Both the position numbers and the translations under genes were made by a program. A stretch of 64,000 nucleotides of DNA from Cryptomeria japonica (Eukaryota > Streptophyta > Pinopsida > Cupressales > Cupressaceae), in the NCBI RefSeq assembly GCF_030272615.1, contig NC_081413.1, positions 609,783,209 to 609,847,208 of the forward strand, in the 5' to 3' direction. Under the pieces are notes generated by a model. The model saw only the letters and a program-made list of their open reading frames with translations, did not search any database and was not told the origin of the DNA. Below are positions 1 to 10,552 of the stretch, piece after piece (within the stretch, counting starts at the first letter, position 1; each line of letters starts with the position of its first letter).

Positions 1-790
1 ATCTTCCCCAAACAACAGTAGAGAAGGAACAATGAAAGAGCAGGTGGTTGATGGTCTCCTCATTCTGCATACAAAGAAAACAAACACTAGGCATGCACAT
101 ACCTCTTTTTCTGAGGTTATCAATAGTTAGAATTTTATCTTGAAGGTTTGTCCAGAAGAAAATATTAATTTTAGGGGTTAGGCCTTTCACCCAAGCCTTA
201 GCCCAACAAAGACTCTCCATTTTAGAAAACTCTTGATAATAAAGAGAGGCCACAATGAATTTACCATTTGTTGTGAGTTTCCAGATTAATTGATCTTCAT
301 CTTCGTTGATCATCATGGAATTCATAATTTTGTTCAAACTTCCCAAGGAAGGATCAACTTGAGATAAATCCTTCCGCTGTCCATATTGCGAGTAGTCACC
401 CACCATAGATCCATATTTTTCCTTGCACTGGTTCTAAAATCTACTCCACTTAGGACTTTCACTCAAAGGGGACTCGAGCAACCAGGAGTCTTCCCAGAAT
501 TTGATAAGGTTCCCTTTCCCCATCTTCCATTTCACACCTTTGGCAATTAGATCTCTTGTTCTAGACACATTTTTCTAGATATTGGGTCCAATTGGGATAT
601 CTTCCATATTGAGGAAGCTTAAAAGTGTAGGATAATGCCTTTTATACTTGTCCCATATCAGTTTCCATTCTCCTTGGTTATTATACCCTCTCCAAATCTG
701 ATTGTGATTGAGTTACCATCAAGAGATGTAGACTTTACACCTTGGAAAGCATTCCCTAGAGCCTTAAAATCACAAATTTTGTATTAAAAT
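1..790 (-). pseudogene. LINE (non-LTR) retrotransposon ORF2 tail, RT zinc-binding (zf-RVT) region
   Basis: Minus-strand translation gives the C-terminal part of a plant L1-type ORF2. Seen in order: a WKMGKGNLIKFWEDSWL-like segment near 480-540, DQLIWKLTTNGKF near 270-300, then GLTPKINIFFW near 140-175 and a Cys/His cluster (CFLCMQNEETINHLLFHC) near 20-90. This order matches the zf-RVT domain that follows reverse transcriptase in plant LINEs. The frame is broken by several stops and shifts. It runs off the window at base 1, so the poly(A) end is not visible. The endonuclease and reverse transcriptase are not found to the right, so the copy is 5'-truncated, as is usual for LINEs. The identification is firm; the right boundary is approximate. 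Confidence 0.85.
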
Positions 791-3230
791 CTCCTACTTG
801 CAATGACTGCTCTGAAACCCGAAATTGCTCAGAAAGCTAGGAAAATGAAGGCCAAAATTAACCAAAACTTGGACAACAATGGAAAACACATCCCTAAGTG
901 ATTTGGAATGAACAAATATGAGTTTTTCACCTCGTAAAACATGCCTTAGAGACAAAAATGACACATTTTGATTAAAAATCATAGGGGGTGTCAAATTTTT
1001 GAAAATCCAAAAATTGGGACAACACGATAGAACATGACACTCTCCAATGAATCCTTTAATATGGTAAAATAACACAGTTTCCACTCTATCATCTCCAAAT
1101 ATCTTTTTTTGTAACTCAAATTTCTAGAAACTCAAACCTAACACTCCTCATGACCTCTTCCTCCCATCCAAATCATAAGGCCACAACATCCAATCATGAC
1201 AATAATTTCAAATCTTTCAAATTCTATTGGAGATGCTCCTACATCATTAGGGATGATACTTATCAATTGAGGTAATATTTAAGTTGTGGTCTGTTTAATT
1301 AATTAGCTTGGAGCCTTTTTTTTGTTCTAACTTTTTTATGTTCTTTTTCTTTTGATTTTTTTTCTTTGTGTGTCTTGTCTTTGTCTTTGTAGGTGTATCC
1401 CACTTTGAATGTTCTTGTGTGAGTTGATAGGATCTTGAGGTCGGGGGATTGTGTATCTCTTAACTTGGTGTCATCATATACATATCATGTTTTGATCTTG
1501 ACTGCTTCTATTACTTTACCATTAGTATGAGTGTAAGTTCACGTTCTCACTAAAATGGGAACTACATGTAGTGTCATTAATTATATACCTTAAAAATTTC
1601 ATATTTTACTTGGTAGCTACTTTAGTGCAATTTACCCTAGACCATTTTAATCTCATCTATGCTCTGTGCTACCCTACAATTTTAGTTTTAAGCCTATAAC
1701 TTAATCATTGTCAAATATAAAATCTAAGGCTTGGTCTTATGTTTTGGGTCGTGACACATTGTTTCCTCCTTTTTGGATCCATTTTGGGTGGAACAAGGCA
1801 TCCAAAAGGGGCCCAAATTTTACACTAATACATTTGGCCTCAAATTCAGACGAAGGTTTCCAATGGACAAGGCATATTGTGATCAAATTTGATTTTTTTT
1901 CTTTAAAGTGCCCGAGTTCGTTAGAATTTCAACAGAAGTCATAGACAAAATTCCGACGAACTAGGGCACTTTAAAGAAAAAAAAAACCATAACGCGGGAT
2001 CATTTAAAAAAAAACAAAGCATTTGTCAGGAGCATCGTCTGCCAAAGTTGAAGCTTTTTTTGCCTCCCTCCCCCTCACGGAGAAATCTCTCCACAACCGC
2101 GCACTCCTCAGGTAAGGTTTTATTTGCAATCAAGGGCATTTGATTTGGTTTCATCAATAGTGTTCACAAATAGATTAAAGATTGCAGAATATATAGTTTT
2201 CCCTAATCTATTAAACCCAAATTTCTAATAGTTCCTGCACTCCTTTTGAGTTATCACTGGAATTATCAACAGTAGTGTGTGTTATTGATTAGCGGATCCA
2301 ATTTTGAAAGAAAGTGAGCTCAAGGATTCCTGGAAGGTCTTTTCTAGATACAAATCAAGTAGCAACGACAATACAATCTTGCATTAAGTTGGATCATTTG
2401 GTGACTTAGGTAGGTCAAATTTTTTCTTCTCCAAAGTGTCAAAGGCAACTTTCATAGGAGTTTAGTTTGTTTTGATAAATAGTGATTATTTGAGTTCCTA
2501 TGTAAGCATTTTGTACTGTTTTCCATTATAATTTTTGCTCTTACAAGAAATAAATAGTTATCATCTGTAGACTATAGCCACCATGGTTTTGAATTTTAAA
2601 GGCACAAATGAATTCACAAAGTTGTTACATGCGCTCAATCAATGAATCATGTTAAATGCAATCCTCTACAAGAAGATCATTTTCTTTGGAAATTAAGCTA
2701 ATTGACTTAGTACTATCAATTCATCATGTCCACACTATGTTATACCAATATGTTGAAGATTTCAACATCTTTTCTTCTCAAGGGTTCTAAAAATCTACAA
2801 ACATAACTTCCATTGAATTGATACCCCTTTTAATTTAGTTTCTACAAACATTTGTAGCTTTGATAACAATTCACTTGGTTATTGTAAGCATGAAACATTA
2901 GAATGACCTTAACTTAAAATTAGAGATCTTGAATTCTTTGACATATACCAAAAATTCACAGTTAGGTGGTAGGTTCTTGATTTTCACATAGAAAATGAGC
3001 TCCTATGCTACATGAGACACATTTGTATTCTCACTAAGGAACCACTAAAGATGATTTGGGACTTTCACTATAGCTGGGTGAAAAGATAGTGCTACTGCTA
3101 ATTTTACAAAATTATTCCTATTGTCTACAATAGGGTCATAGAAGTGTAGTTTCAAGTGACATATGCAAAACAGGAAATTGTAGATAAAGAGCAAATAATT
3201 CCCAATGTGTTGGAGTATGACAACCATGTT
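791..3230. other. Unassigned, no gene recognised
   Basis: About 2.4 kb with only short, unconvincing frames. The single structured item is the long inverted repeat at 1893-1986, listed separately. I see no transposon protein and no exon-like run with splice signals that I could defend. Confidence 0.4.
1893..1986. repeat. Long hairpin (inverted repeat)
   Basis: The left arm (about 1893-1929) runs from an eight-T tract through CTTTAAAGTGCCC to GAATTT. The right arm (about 1948-1986) is its near-exact reverse complement, with a loop of roughly 18 bases. Arms are about 36 bases with few mismatches. It could be one end of a foldback or MITE-type element or a decayed palindrome; no flanking duplication was found. 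Confidence 0.6.
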
Positions 3231-3698
3231 CTATCCAATCTCCATTAGTTTGACAATGGATGATGACAAGAGCCAGTTATCATCGAAGTTGAGTAGTCCG
3301 TGGAAAGGGTCCAGATTCCCATTCCTAACCCCTACCCTAAACACCTCCCATGCCTCCTGTATGAAGTTATTCCTCCTCTCCCATGCTACCCTTTTTTCAG
3401 CAATTTCCTCATCTTCACTATCTGACTCCTGCGATTCAGAGGAGGTGTAGTTGGTGTGGTTAAAATAGATGCTGAGGGTGCTTACCCAACAATTAGAATC
3501 TAACTCTAGAATGGCATTTTTCAGGGCTTGTCCATCAGACAGGCAAACAAAGCCATCGATTCTCTGTATGCTCACTTCCTTTGAATCGAATATGTCAACC
3601 ATAGGGAAAATGACAACCTCATAAACAAACCCATCACACCAATGTTGATTACCACCTAGTATACCATTAGCCACCTGCCATACAACATTCCAGACCAC
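3231..3698 (-). CDS. Hypothetical ORF, 155 codons, acidic serine-rich segment
   Basis: An uninterrupted minus-strand frame that I do not recognise. Its middle has a Ser/Glu/Asp-rich stretch (SSESQESDSEDEEIAEKR) followed by an amphipathic basic segment. It lies between the LINE tail and the 3' LTR of element A, in DNA with no other supported gene. A second frame (3045-3227) continues in the same direction after a stop, so it may be a decayed gag-like or LINE ORF1-like piece. No zinc knuckle, signal peptide or membrane segment is visible. It may be a chance frame. Confidence 0.2.
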   Translation of the reverse strand: MVWNVVWQVANGILGGNQHWCDGFVYEVVIFPMVDIFDSKEVSIQRIDGFVCLSDGQALKNAILELDSNCWVSTLSIYFNHTNYTSSESQESDSEDEEIAEKRVAWERRNNFIQEAWEVFRVGVRNGNLDPFHGLLNFDDNWLLSSSIVKLMEIG

Positions 3699-3936
3699 AT
3701 TGTTTGCTTAAAATAGTTGGTTGCAATGGGCCTGGATCGATTCCTCTCTACACAGGAAACTGAGACCAAAATGATGTACCATCAGTTGAGATCGATACTT
3801 CAAGGCTTAAGATTGCAATCTGAACCATTCCCTATATAAAGTTTCAAACTTTCTAGAGAAGTCTAGAGACCAGAACAGGCCCGACTTCCAATCAAGCTTC
3901 ATCCGAACAACATATCTTTACTACTCTGAGAACTTG

Positions 3937-5427
3937 TGATGTAGAGGCCTACTTACACCTAAGGACAAGTCCAAAAGGTTAGGGTCTGACCCTTCAAATG
4001 ATAAAAATGACCCTACAAGAAAGGACTCCACATCTTAAGGTTTTTAACTACTCTCCACTACCCAAGCCTATTACCTACTCAAGATGAGTAATTGGCTTCA
4101 ACTTCTTAAACATGCCTCACTGGTAACTCCTACTCTTAGGGGATTTGGAATTGGTCCATTCATGAATACTAAGGACTATTCCAAGCATTGGTTTAAGTTT
4201 TTGCCTTCAAATCCTTAAACCTCTTTTGGAAACCTACCCCCTAGGCTAATAGCCCTCCTATACCAGTATTTTGCATTTAACTCAAAAATATTCCACACTC
4301 TGATAAAATAATCACCATTCCAAACACCCTTTTTGGAGTTATATTTATCCCAAAAATGGTTTGGTAAGATCTTCATGTTAAAGGTCTGAATCCCTTAGAA
4401 GCCTAGAGACCTAATTAGGGTGATTAGACCTAATTAGGGTGATTAGGCCTAATTTTTTAAAAAAACCCTTTATTGGTATCCCAATTGAAAAACAAAATTT
4501 ATGAGCATGTGGGGAATGGTGAATGACCTCTAATTCTATGGTGTCATTCTTGGAATCCACCGCTATCAGATTTTAGGATGATTGTCCTAATTTTGCTTAA
4601 GATAGTCACATGGAGATGCCTACCTAGATTCACTTCAAGCACCTCACAACCAAGCCTTACCTACAAAAACCCATTTAAAAATTAATGTAAACTAGCCAAT
4701 ATTTCATTCCACCAAAGGAAAGAACTTCTAGAGGAAGGAGATGCAAGATATGGCCATTATTTGGTGAAAACCTAGTCAAACCCTAGTTTTTTGGGTTATA
4801 GTCAACAAAACAAGGGTTTCCTACTACATAGAAACAATCAAAGCCTCAGACCACCACTAAATCAAAGATAGTTCATTCCTCCATCTACTCCACGAATACT
4901 ATTATCAGATTCAAATCGGTCAAGGACGTACAATCTCTGCAAACTTAGAATTTCTAGGAAAACTTAGTTTATTCAATGTTTAAGTCATCAAACTTCAAAC
5001 TACAACAACTCTCCAACCTTGGTAATCATGTCCAAAAGGTTTATAGACCTCTCCAATGGTTTCCAACTGAATTTTTAAGAGGTTGGAGCCGTTGAGAGGC
5101 TTACATCAACTGAACTTTTAAAATTTGCACTTTTGCACTCAAAAGTTGCACTTTCAAAAGTTGCATTTTTGCATAAAAAGTTGTCAAACTCTCTAAGGTT
5201 GGGATCCACACACTTGGATCAACCAAACACTCTGAAAACATCCTAAAAACCTATCAAACACAAAACCAAACATTCTACTACCCTTATTGACCACATTGTC
5301 CTAATTGGCTTATGAAACTGCCTAATTAGTGACATGGGTTTACATGGTGGGGTCTTTATTGAATACATGAAACTTGCATAAACACAAGACTTTCAAAATG
5401 ATCCTAAGATCCTAATATTGATCATCA
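3937..5427 (-). repeat. 3' LTR of element A
   Basis: The lower-coordinate edge is set by alignment with the copy at 16737. The other edge is inferred from TGATG/CATCA terminal inverted repeats (CATCA ends at 5427). No clear polypurine tract sits beside that edge, so it is approximate. A short tandem motif (CCTAATTAGGGTGATTAG) lies near 4410-4450. Confidence 0.6.
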
Positions 5428-6560
5428 GTTGCATGATTAGCTTCTTGATGAGGTGCTCCTACACCATACTGCCCGGGAGAAGAAATTTGAAGCCCACTTG
5501 AGATCAAAGTTTGGAGGTCTGCACCAGGATTAGAAATTTGTTTGTTTGTCATCCAAACTGCTTCAGAATCTAGTTTGTCCTACCAAGCCACCAAATACTC
5601 TATGTACTCCCTATTCCTTTTCCCCTTGGAGACTCTAGTGTCTAGAACCTTGCTTAACTTTGGTGATTCATGCCTTGGAATATCATTGTCTGCTGCAACC
5701 TGCATTGGTTCCTCCACTTTATTTTCATCACCTTTGAAAAGTGTAAGATCACACACATTGAAAATGGGTGACAATCCAAGATCAGGAGGAAGTTGGATTT
5801 CAGAAGCATTCTATCCATATTTCTTCAAAATCTGACATGGTCCAATCTTCCTCTACATGAGATTAGTGTATTTGCCTTTTGGGAGTCTCTCCTTCTTCAA
5901 ATGTACCCATACTAAATCCCCAACATCAAATTGTACATCTCTCTTTTTCTTAGCAGCATGAGCCTTGTACTTCTCTATAGATTGTTGGAGATGAGACTTC
6001 ACTTGATCATGTACCTCCTTTATAGTTGATGCAAAATCTTCACCATTTGCACTAATGGGTTCTTCTTTAGGTAAATCCCTCAACTCTAATACACCTCTTG
6101 GGTGGATGCCATACACAATTCGGAAGGGAGACTTCTCGGTACTCCTATTTATGGTGTCATTGTATGAGAATTATGCATGTGATAGAATATTATCCCATTT
6201 ATCTCCATGTTGTCTTGTCAAACATCTTAATAGGTTTCCCAAGGACCTATTGACAACTTCAGTTTGCCCATCCATTTGAGGATGGTAGGCTGATGAGAAA
6301 TCTAAGTTAGTTGCCAACTTCTTCCATAGGGTCCTCCAAAAATGACCTATGAACTTCACATCCCTGTCTAAAACTATTTTTAGTGGCAATCCATGTATCC
6401 AAACTATTTCTTTGAAAAACAAGTCTGCAACATATGAAGCATCACAAGAGGTTTTACATGGCAAGAAATAAGCCATTTTGCTAAATCTGTCCACCACTAC
6501 AAAAACACTGTCAAATCCTCTCCTTGTCCTAGGTAGAACCAACACAAAATCCATGCTTAT
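5408..6560 (-). pseudogene. Element A integrase core, C-terminal domain and chromodomain
   Basis: The integrase core at 6171-6554 shows the catalytic triad: D in MDFVLVLPRT, D in VLDRDVKFIG and E in DGQTEVVNR. The usual S before the second D region (SDRD) is replaced by L. The fragment at 5853-6116 carries the C-terminal DNA-binding type sequence (FDVGDLVWVHLKKERLPKG). The fragment around 5500-5774 has a chromodomain-like core (VLDTRVSKGKRNREYIEYLV, then AW). The frame appears to stop at about 5408, just inside the proposed 3' LTR. The pieces are in different frames or separated by stops, so no intact integrase can be made from this copy. Confidence 0.85.
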
Positions 6561-6566
6561 GCTCTC

Positions 6567-7450
6567 CTATGGCCTAGAAGGAATGGGTAAGGGTCGGTAC
6601 AAGCTTGCATTGGTGGATTTCCCTTTGGCTTTCTGATAGATTACAGATGTCTCCACAAACTTCCTTACATCTACCTGCAACTTAGGCCAGTAGTAGTGTC
6701 TTTTCACAAGGTAAAGGGTCTTGTCAAGACCAAAATGACCAGCCATTGCTCCACAATGCTTCTCCCTAATGATATTCAGTCTCATTGAACATTTAGGTAT
6801 ACATAAATGTCCACCTTTAAATAGTAATCCCTCTTGTATCAAAAATTCAAAAAATTCAACATGATACCAGTCACCAAAAGACTCACATACCTTGTAGATC
6901 TCTCCAAAGTCTTCATTAGCATCATACATCTTCTTCAAGGAGTCAATGCCAACACTTTCCATCTTGATTTGGTTGATAGTTAAGACCCTCCTACTTAAGG
7001 CATCTGCAACTTTGTTCTTGACCCCTTTCTTGTGCTTGAGGTTGAAGGTGAAAGCTTGTAGGGTTTCTACCCACTTCATGTGCTGGTGGTTTAACTTCTC
7101 TTGAGTGCCTAATTATCAGTCAACACTATAAATTCTTTAGGAAATAAATAGTTCCTCCATTTCTTCAATGACTGAACCAAAGCATACATCTCCAAGTCAT
7201 AGGATGAGTATCTCCTCTTGGCATCATTTAGCTTTTCACTAAAAAAGGAAATTGGCCTTCCTTCCTAACTAAGTACTGCTCCAATAGCCATGTGTCTTGC
7301 ATCACATTCTACTTGAAATATATTGTTGATTTCTAGTAGGGCAAGGATTGGTTGTTCTGCAACTTTCTTCTTCAAAGTTTCAAATGAGTTATCTGCCTCC
7401 TTGGTCCAACTGAACCTTCCCTTTTGTCCTCCCTTTATGGTATCAAGCAT
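6567..7450 (-). pseudogene. Element A RNase H and integrase zinc-binding region
   Basis: 7265-7450 carries the start of the RNase H region (LLEINNIFQVECDARHMAIG, with the first catalytic Asp in CDAR). 6567-7079 carries the RNase H end (KGVKNKVADALSRR, typical of gypsy elements) and the integrase HHCC region (HCGAMAGHFGLDKTL). In the zinc-binding region the two cysteines expected before CQ..K are replaced, giving ETSVIYQKAK. That loss and the intervening stops show decay. The order RNase H then integrase matches Ty3/gypsy. Confidence 0.82.
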
Positions 7451-8340
7451 AGGTGCACAATTATGACTAAATTCTCTTATAAACTTCCTATAAAAAGTTG
7501 CTAAGCCATGGAAACTTTAGACATCATTCATAGTTTTAGGTGTAGGCCAAGACAATATGACACTTACCTTCTCTTGGTCTATTTTCAACTCACCCTGAGA
7601 GATTAAAAAGCTCAAGTAGATGATCTCCTCCTACACGAACAAACACTTATCCAAATTTATCATTAGCTACTCTTCATGTAGCCTTTTAAGAACCATATCT
7701 ATGTGTTTGAGGTGCTCTTCCCTTGTGTGGCTAAAGATCAAGATATCATCTAGGTATACTATTACAAACTTGCCTATGAACTCCACCAAGACCTCATTCA
7801 TCAACCTCATAAAGGTACTAGGGGCGTTGGACAACCTAAATGGCATGACTTTCCATTCATACAACCCCTTATTTGTTTTAAAAGTTGTTTTCCATTCATC
7901 CCCCAACCTTATTCTAATATGATGGTATCCAGTTTTTAGATCCATTTTTGTGAAATATTTAGTACTCCCCAAGCAATCAAGTAAATCCTCTATTCTAGGG
8001 ATTGGGAACCTATACCTTATAGTTATCTTGTTGATGGCCCTTGAGTCTGTGCATAGCCTCCAAGTGCCTTCTTTCTTGGGTGTAAGGACTACCGGTACTG
8101 CACACAGACTTAGAATTTTTCCAATTAGTCCTTATTCTAGCAACTCCTCAATTTCTCTTGCCATCTCTACATTCTAGTATGGAGTAAGTTTATATGCTTC
8201 TTTATTTGGCAAGGTAGATCTAGGGATCAGATCTATGCAATGACTGATGTCTCTCATCGGTGGTAGGATTCTTGGCATTCCATCTGAGATGATGCCTTTG
8301 TACTTATCAAGTAACTATCTGACTGCAAGGTCTATGTGCT
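7451..8340 (-). pseudogene. Element A reverse transcriptase
   Basis: The minus strand gives a recognisable gypsy reverse transcriptase: a [20 protein letters not shown] segment near 8040-8110, [15 protein letters not shown] near 7905-7960, and the active-site YLDD in [12 protein letters not shown] near 7740-7770. The run 7667-7972 is open for 101 codons; the upstream part has stops. Highly conserved MPFGL appears as MPFRL. It sits between the protease and RNase H pieces in the expected order. Confidence 0.88.
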
Positions 8341-8341
8341 T

Positions 8342-9541
8342 CTATCCTTCTTTCCTCTCTGAAAACTTCTCCTTCTTTGTCATCTTGGACTTAGGAATGA
8401 GGGCATAGCAAACTACATCCTTCTCTACAATCTCCTTCATGAACTGCTTGCCTTCTACAAACAACACTTTGGCATCCCTTCCTTTTTGTTCTATCTCACC
8501 CTCCATTAGGGGTAAAAGCTCTATCACCTTACCATACATGCCTACTCTTGGGTGAGCCATGAGACGTTATAGGGATAAGGATGTGGCAACCTTCTCAACT
8601 TAAGCTTCTCTACCATTTCAAGAGACAAAATTTTCAGTAGACTCGGAGTCTATTAAGACCTTGCATACCTTTCCTCCTACCTTGCAGGTAATTTTGAAAA
8701 GAGACTTTCTTTGTGGGGGCTCCTTATCAAGCACCTTCATGGTGGTTACTTCTTTCCTCATTATCAGAGCCTCTCCTCTTTCAAGGTAGCCATATCTATC
8801 AAGAGAATTCACACTTTGGTAGGTGTTTGCACTTGCCACAATTTGGCAATCAAATTCTTGCACCAAGTTGCTCCTCCTTTCTCTTATGGAGCTTGTAGCC
8901 TTCTCTGGACACCTATTGGCCATGTGCCCTTCTTGGTTACAGTTGTAGCATCTAGGAGGTCCTCCACCTTGGGATATTCCACTAGAGAATTGTCTTCTAC
9001 CCCTAAAGTTCCCTCTTTGATTGTAGCCTCCTCCTCCTTGGTTATAGCTGCTCTCTCCTTTGGTGCCTTCTTGATTTGATTCACCTTGGTATCCAAAACC
9101 ATTTCCTTTACCTCTGAAAGGGCCTCTTCCCCCTCTTTGTTGTTTCCCTTTTCCTCTAGTATTTTGTTCTTGCCTTCTCTTTTGCTTCTCCTTCACCTTA
9201 AGTGCCAACTGAAAGCACTTTTGGACTATCTACGAGGTGTGGAGATTCAAATCTTCTTGGATCGCAAATCTCAGTCCATTGAGATATCTCACCACCTTCT
9301 CATTTTCACTCTCCTTTACCTTAGTCTTCACACACATCCTTTGTATAGGAACTCACGTCCATATCCTTCTGCTTCAAATTTTGTCTTCTCTTGTGCAATT
9401 GGACATTATAGTCCACTGGAACATAGGCTTCCTTCACCAAATCCATCATCTTCTTCCAAGTACAAAATTTTATTTTTCCCTCTTTCACCCTCTCATCTTG
9501 GATGAAAGTCCACCAAGTCAGTTCAACCCCTTTCATTTTGG
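8342..9541 (-). pseudogene. Element A gag C-terminal part, zinc knuckle and protease
   Basis: This is the downstream half of gag, cut from its N-terminal half by element B. Near 9321-9541 it has the capsid-type segment TKMKGVELTWWTFIQDERVK, then a Gly/Arg/Gln-rich stretch. One CCHC knuckle (CYNCNQEGHMANRC) lies near 8900-8945. The protease follows with VLIDSESTENFVS, where the usual DSG is DSE, which probably removes activity. The linker frame at 8342-8560 continues toward the reverse transcriptase. At the B junction the reading continues from the fragment at 16263-16687, which shows they were one gene. Confidence 0.85.
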
Positions 9542-10321
9542 TGTTAGGATTCCCAAAGATACTGAGAGGGGGGGGGGTTGAATCAGTATCTAACCAGTTA
9601 ATGGATTTTCTAAACTTATTAAGTAAATTGCATTCCAAAACAGTGTACCGGTAAACAAGAATTAATGCAGTAAATAGGAACAATAAACACAACATAGAAA
9701 GCACACCATAACACAATATTTTTGGCAAGGAAACCCGGTGTGGGAAAAACCTTAGTGGGATTTGTGACCCACAATATTCACTCACTGGCTAATAAATGAA
9801 TATTACTTACAGTATGTGGTGCCTGCACATGCATGAAGGTTCACTGCCTAGAACTCACTGCTCAATTACAAAATGAAGTCTCACTGTCTTACAAAAGTGG
9901 ATTATAGAAATCCAAAGTGATGTACTACTACAAAAAGCATCTGCTATGCTAGGTTCAATACCGGTTTAAGCTCTTACAATAACCATAAACCTTACTTCAA
10001 TATTCGCTCATCATATCCATCTATGTCCTATTCCATGCTACATACATAATGATCTTAAAGATCTCATACTTATACATGAGTCTTATTACAATATGCCATG
10101 TCAGCTTACAAAAAGATATTACAATTAAATACATTATACAATAAACAAAATTTTGTTGGCCAGGGTGTCGGTAATCATCTTTGTCACTTCCGGTGAACTA
10201 TCTGTCGGTGTAGAGTCTACCGGTGCCGGTGCCTACCGGTGCCATAGGATTGCAAGGTTGCCATCAATGGAAATACCTTCAATCACCTACAATTTCTCAT
10301 TGGAGTGTGCATTTTCCAACA
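9542..10321 (-). repeat. 3' LTR of element B
   Basis: 780 bp, starting TGTTAGGATTCCC on the plus strand and ending ...TTTTCCAACA. It aligns over its whole length with 15519-16262. Relative to that copy it carries an extra block of about 36 bp near 10190-10235, rich in TACCGGT/GCCGGTG, plus many scattered changes. The divergence points to an old insertion. Confidence 0.92.
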
Positions 10322-10336
10322 ATCTCCCCCTTTGGC
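10322..10336 (-). promoter_or_regulatory. Element B polypurine tract
   Basis: On the minus strand GCCAAAGGGGGAGAT immediately precedes the TGTTGG start of the 3' LTR. This is the site where plus-strand DNA synthesis would be primed. The same 15 bases occur at the equivalent place in element C. Confidence 0.85.
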
Positions 10337-10552
10337 ATTGATGGCAACACTCATGAGAAAAAGTCAAAATTATATCCAAAATGTGTTGTCCAAAAATCTT
10401 ACCAAAACTATCTTACCAAAAATGTGTGTTCCAAACTGTGTGCTCCCCCTGAGCAGATGATCTCTTCTGTTATCATTTTTCTCATCTCCACTACTCCCCC
10501 ATTGACATCAATGACAAAGGTAGTCAAAAATGTCAACTAAGTGTAGTTCTCA

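Noticed and set aside
3205-3450. Plus-strand 81-codon Ser/Leu-rich frame
   Set aside because: Antisense to the longer minus-strand frame at 3231-3698 and without recognisable features.
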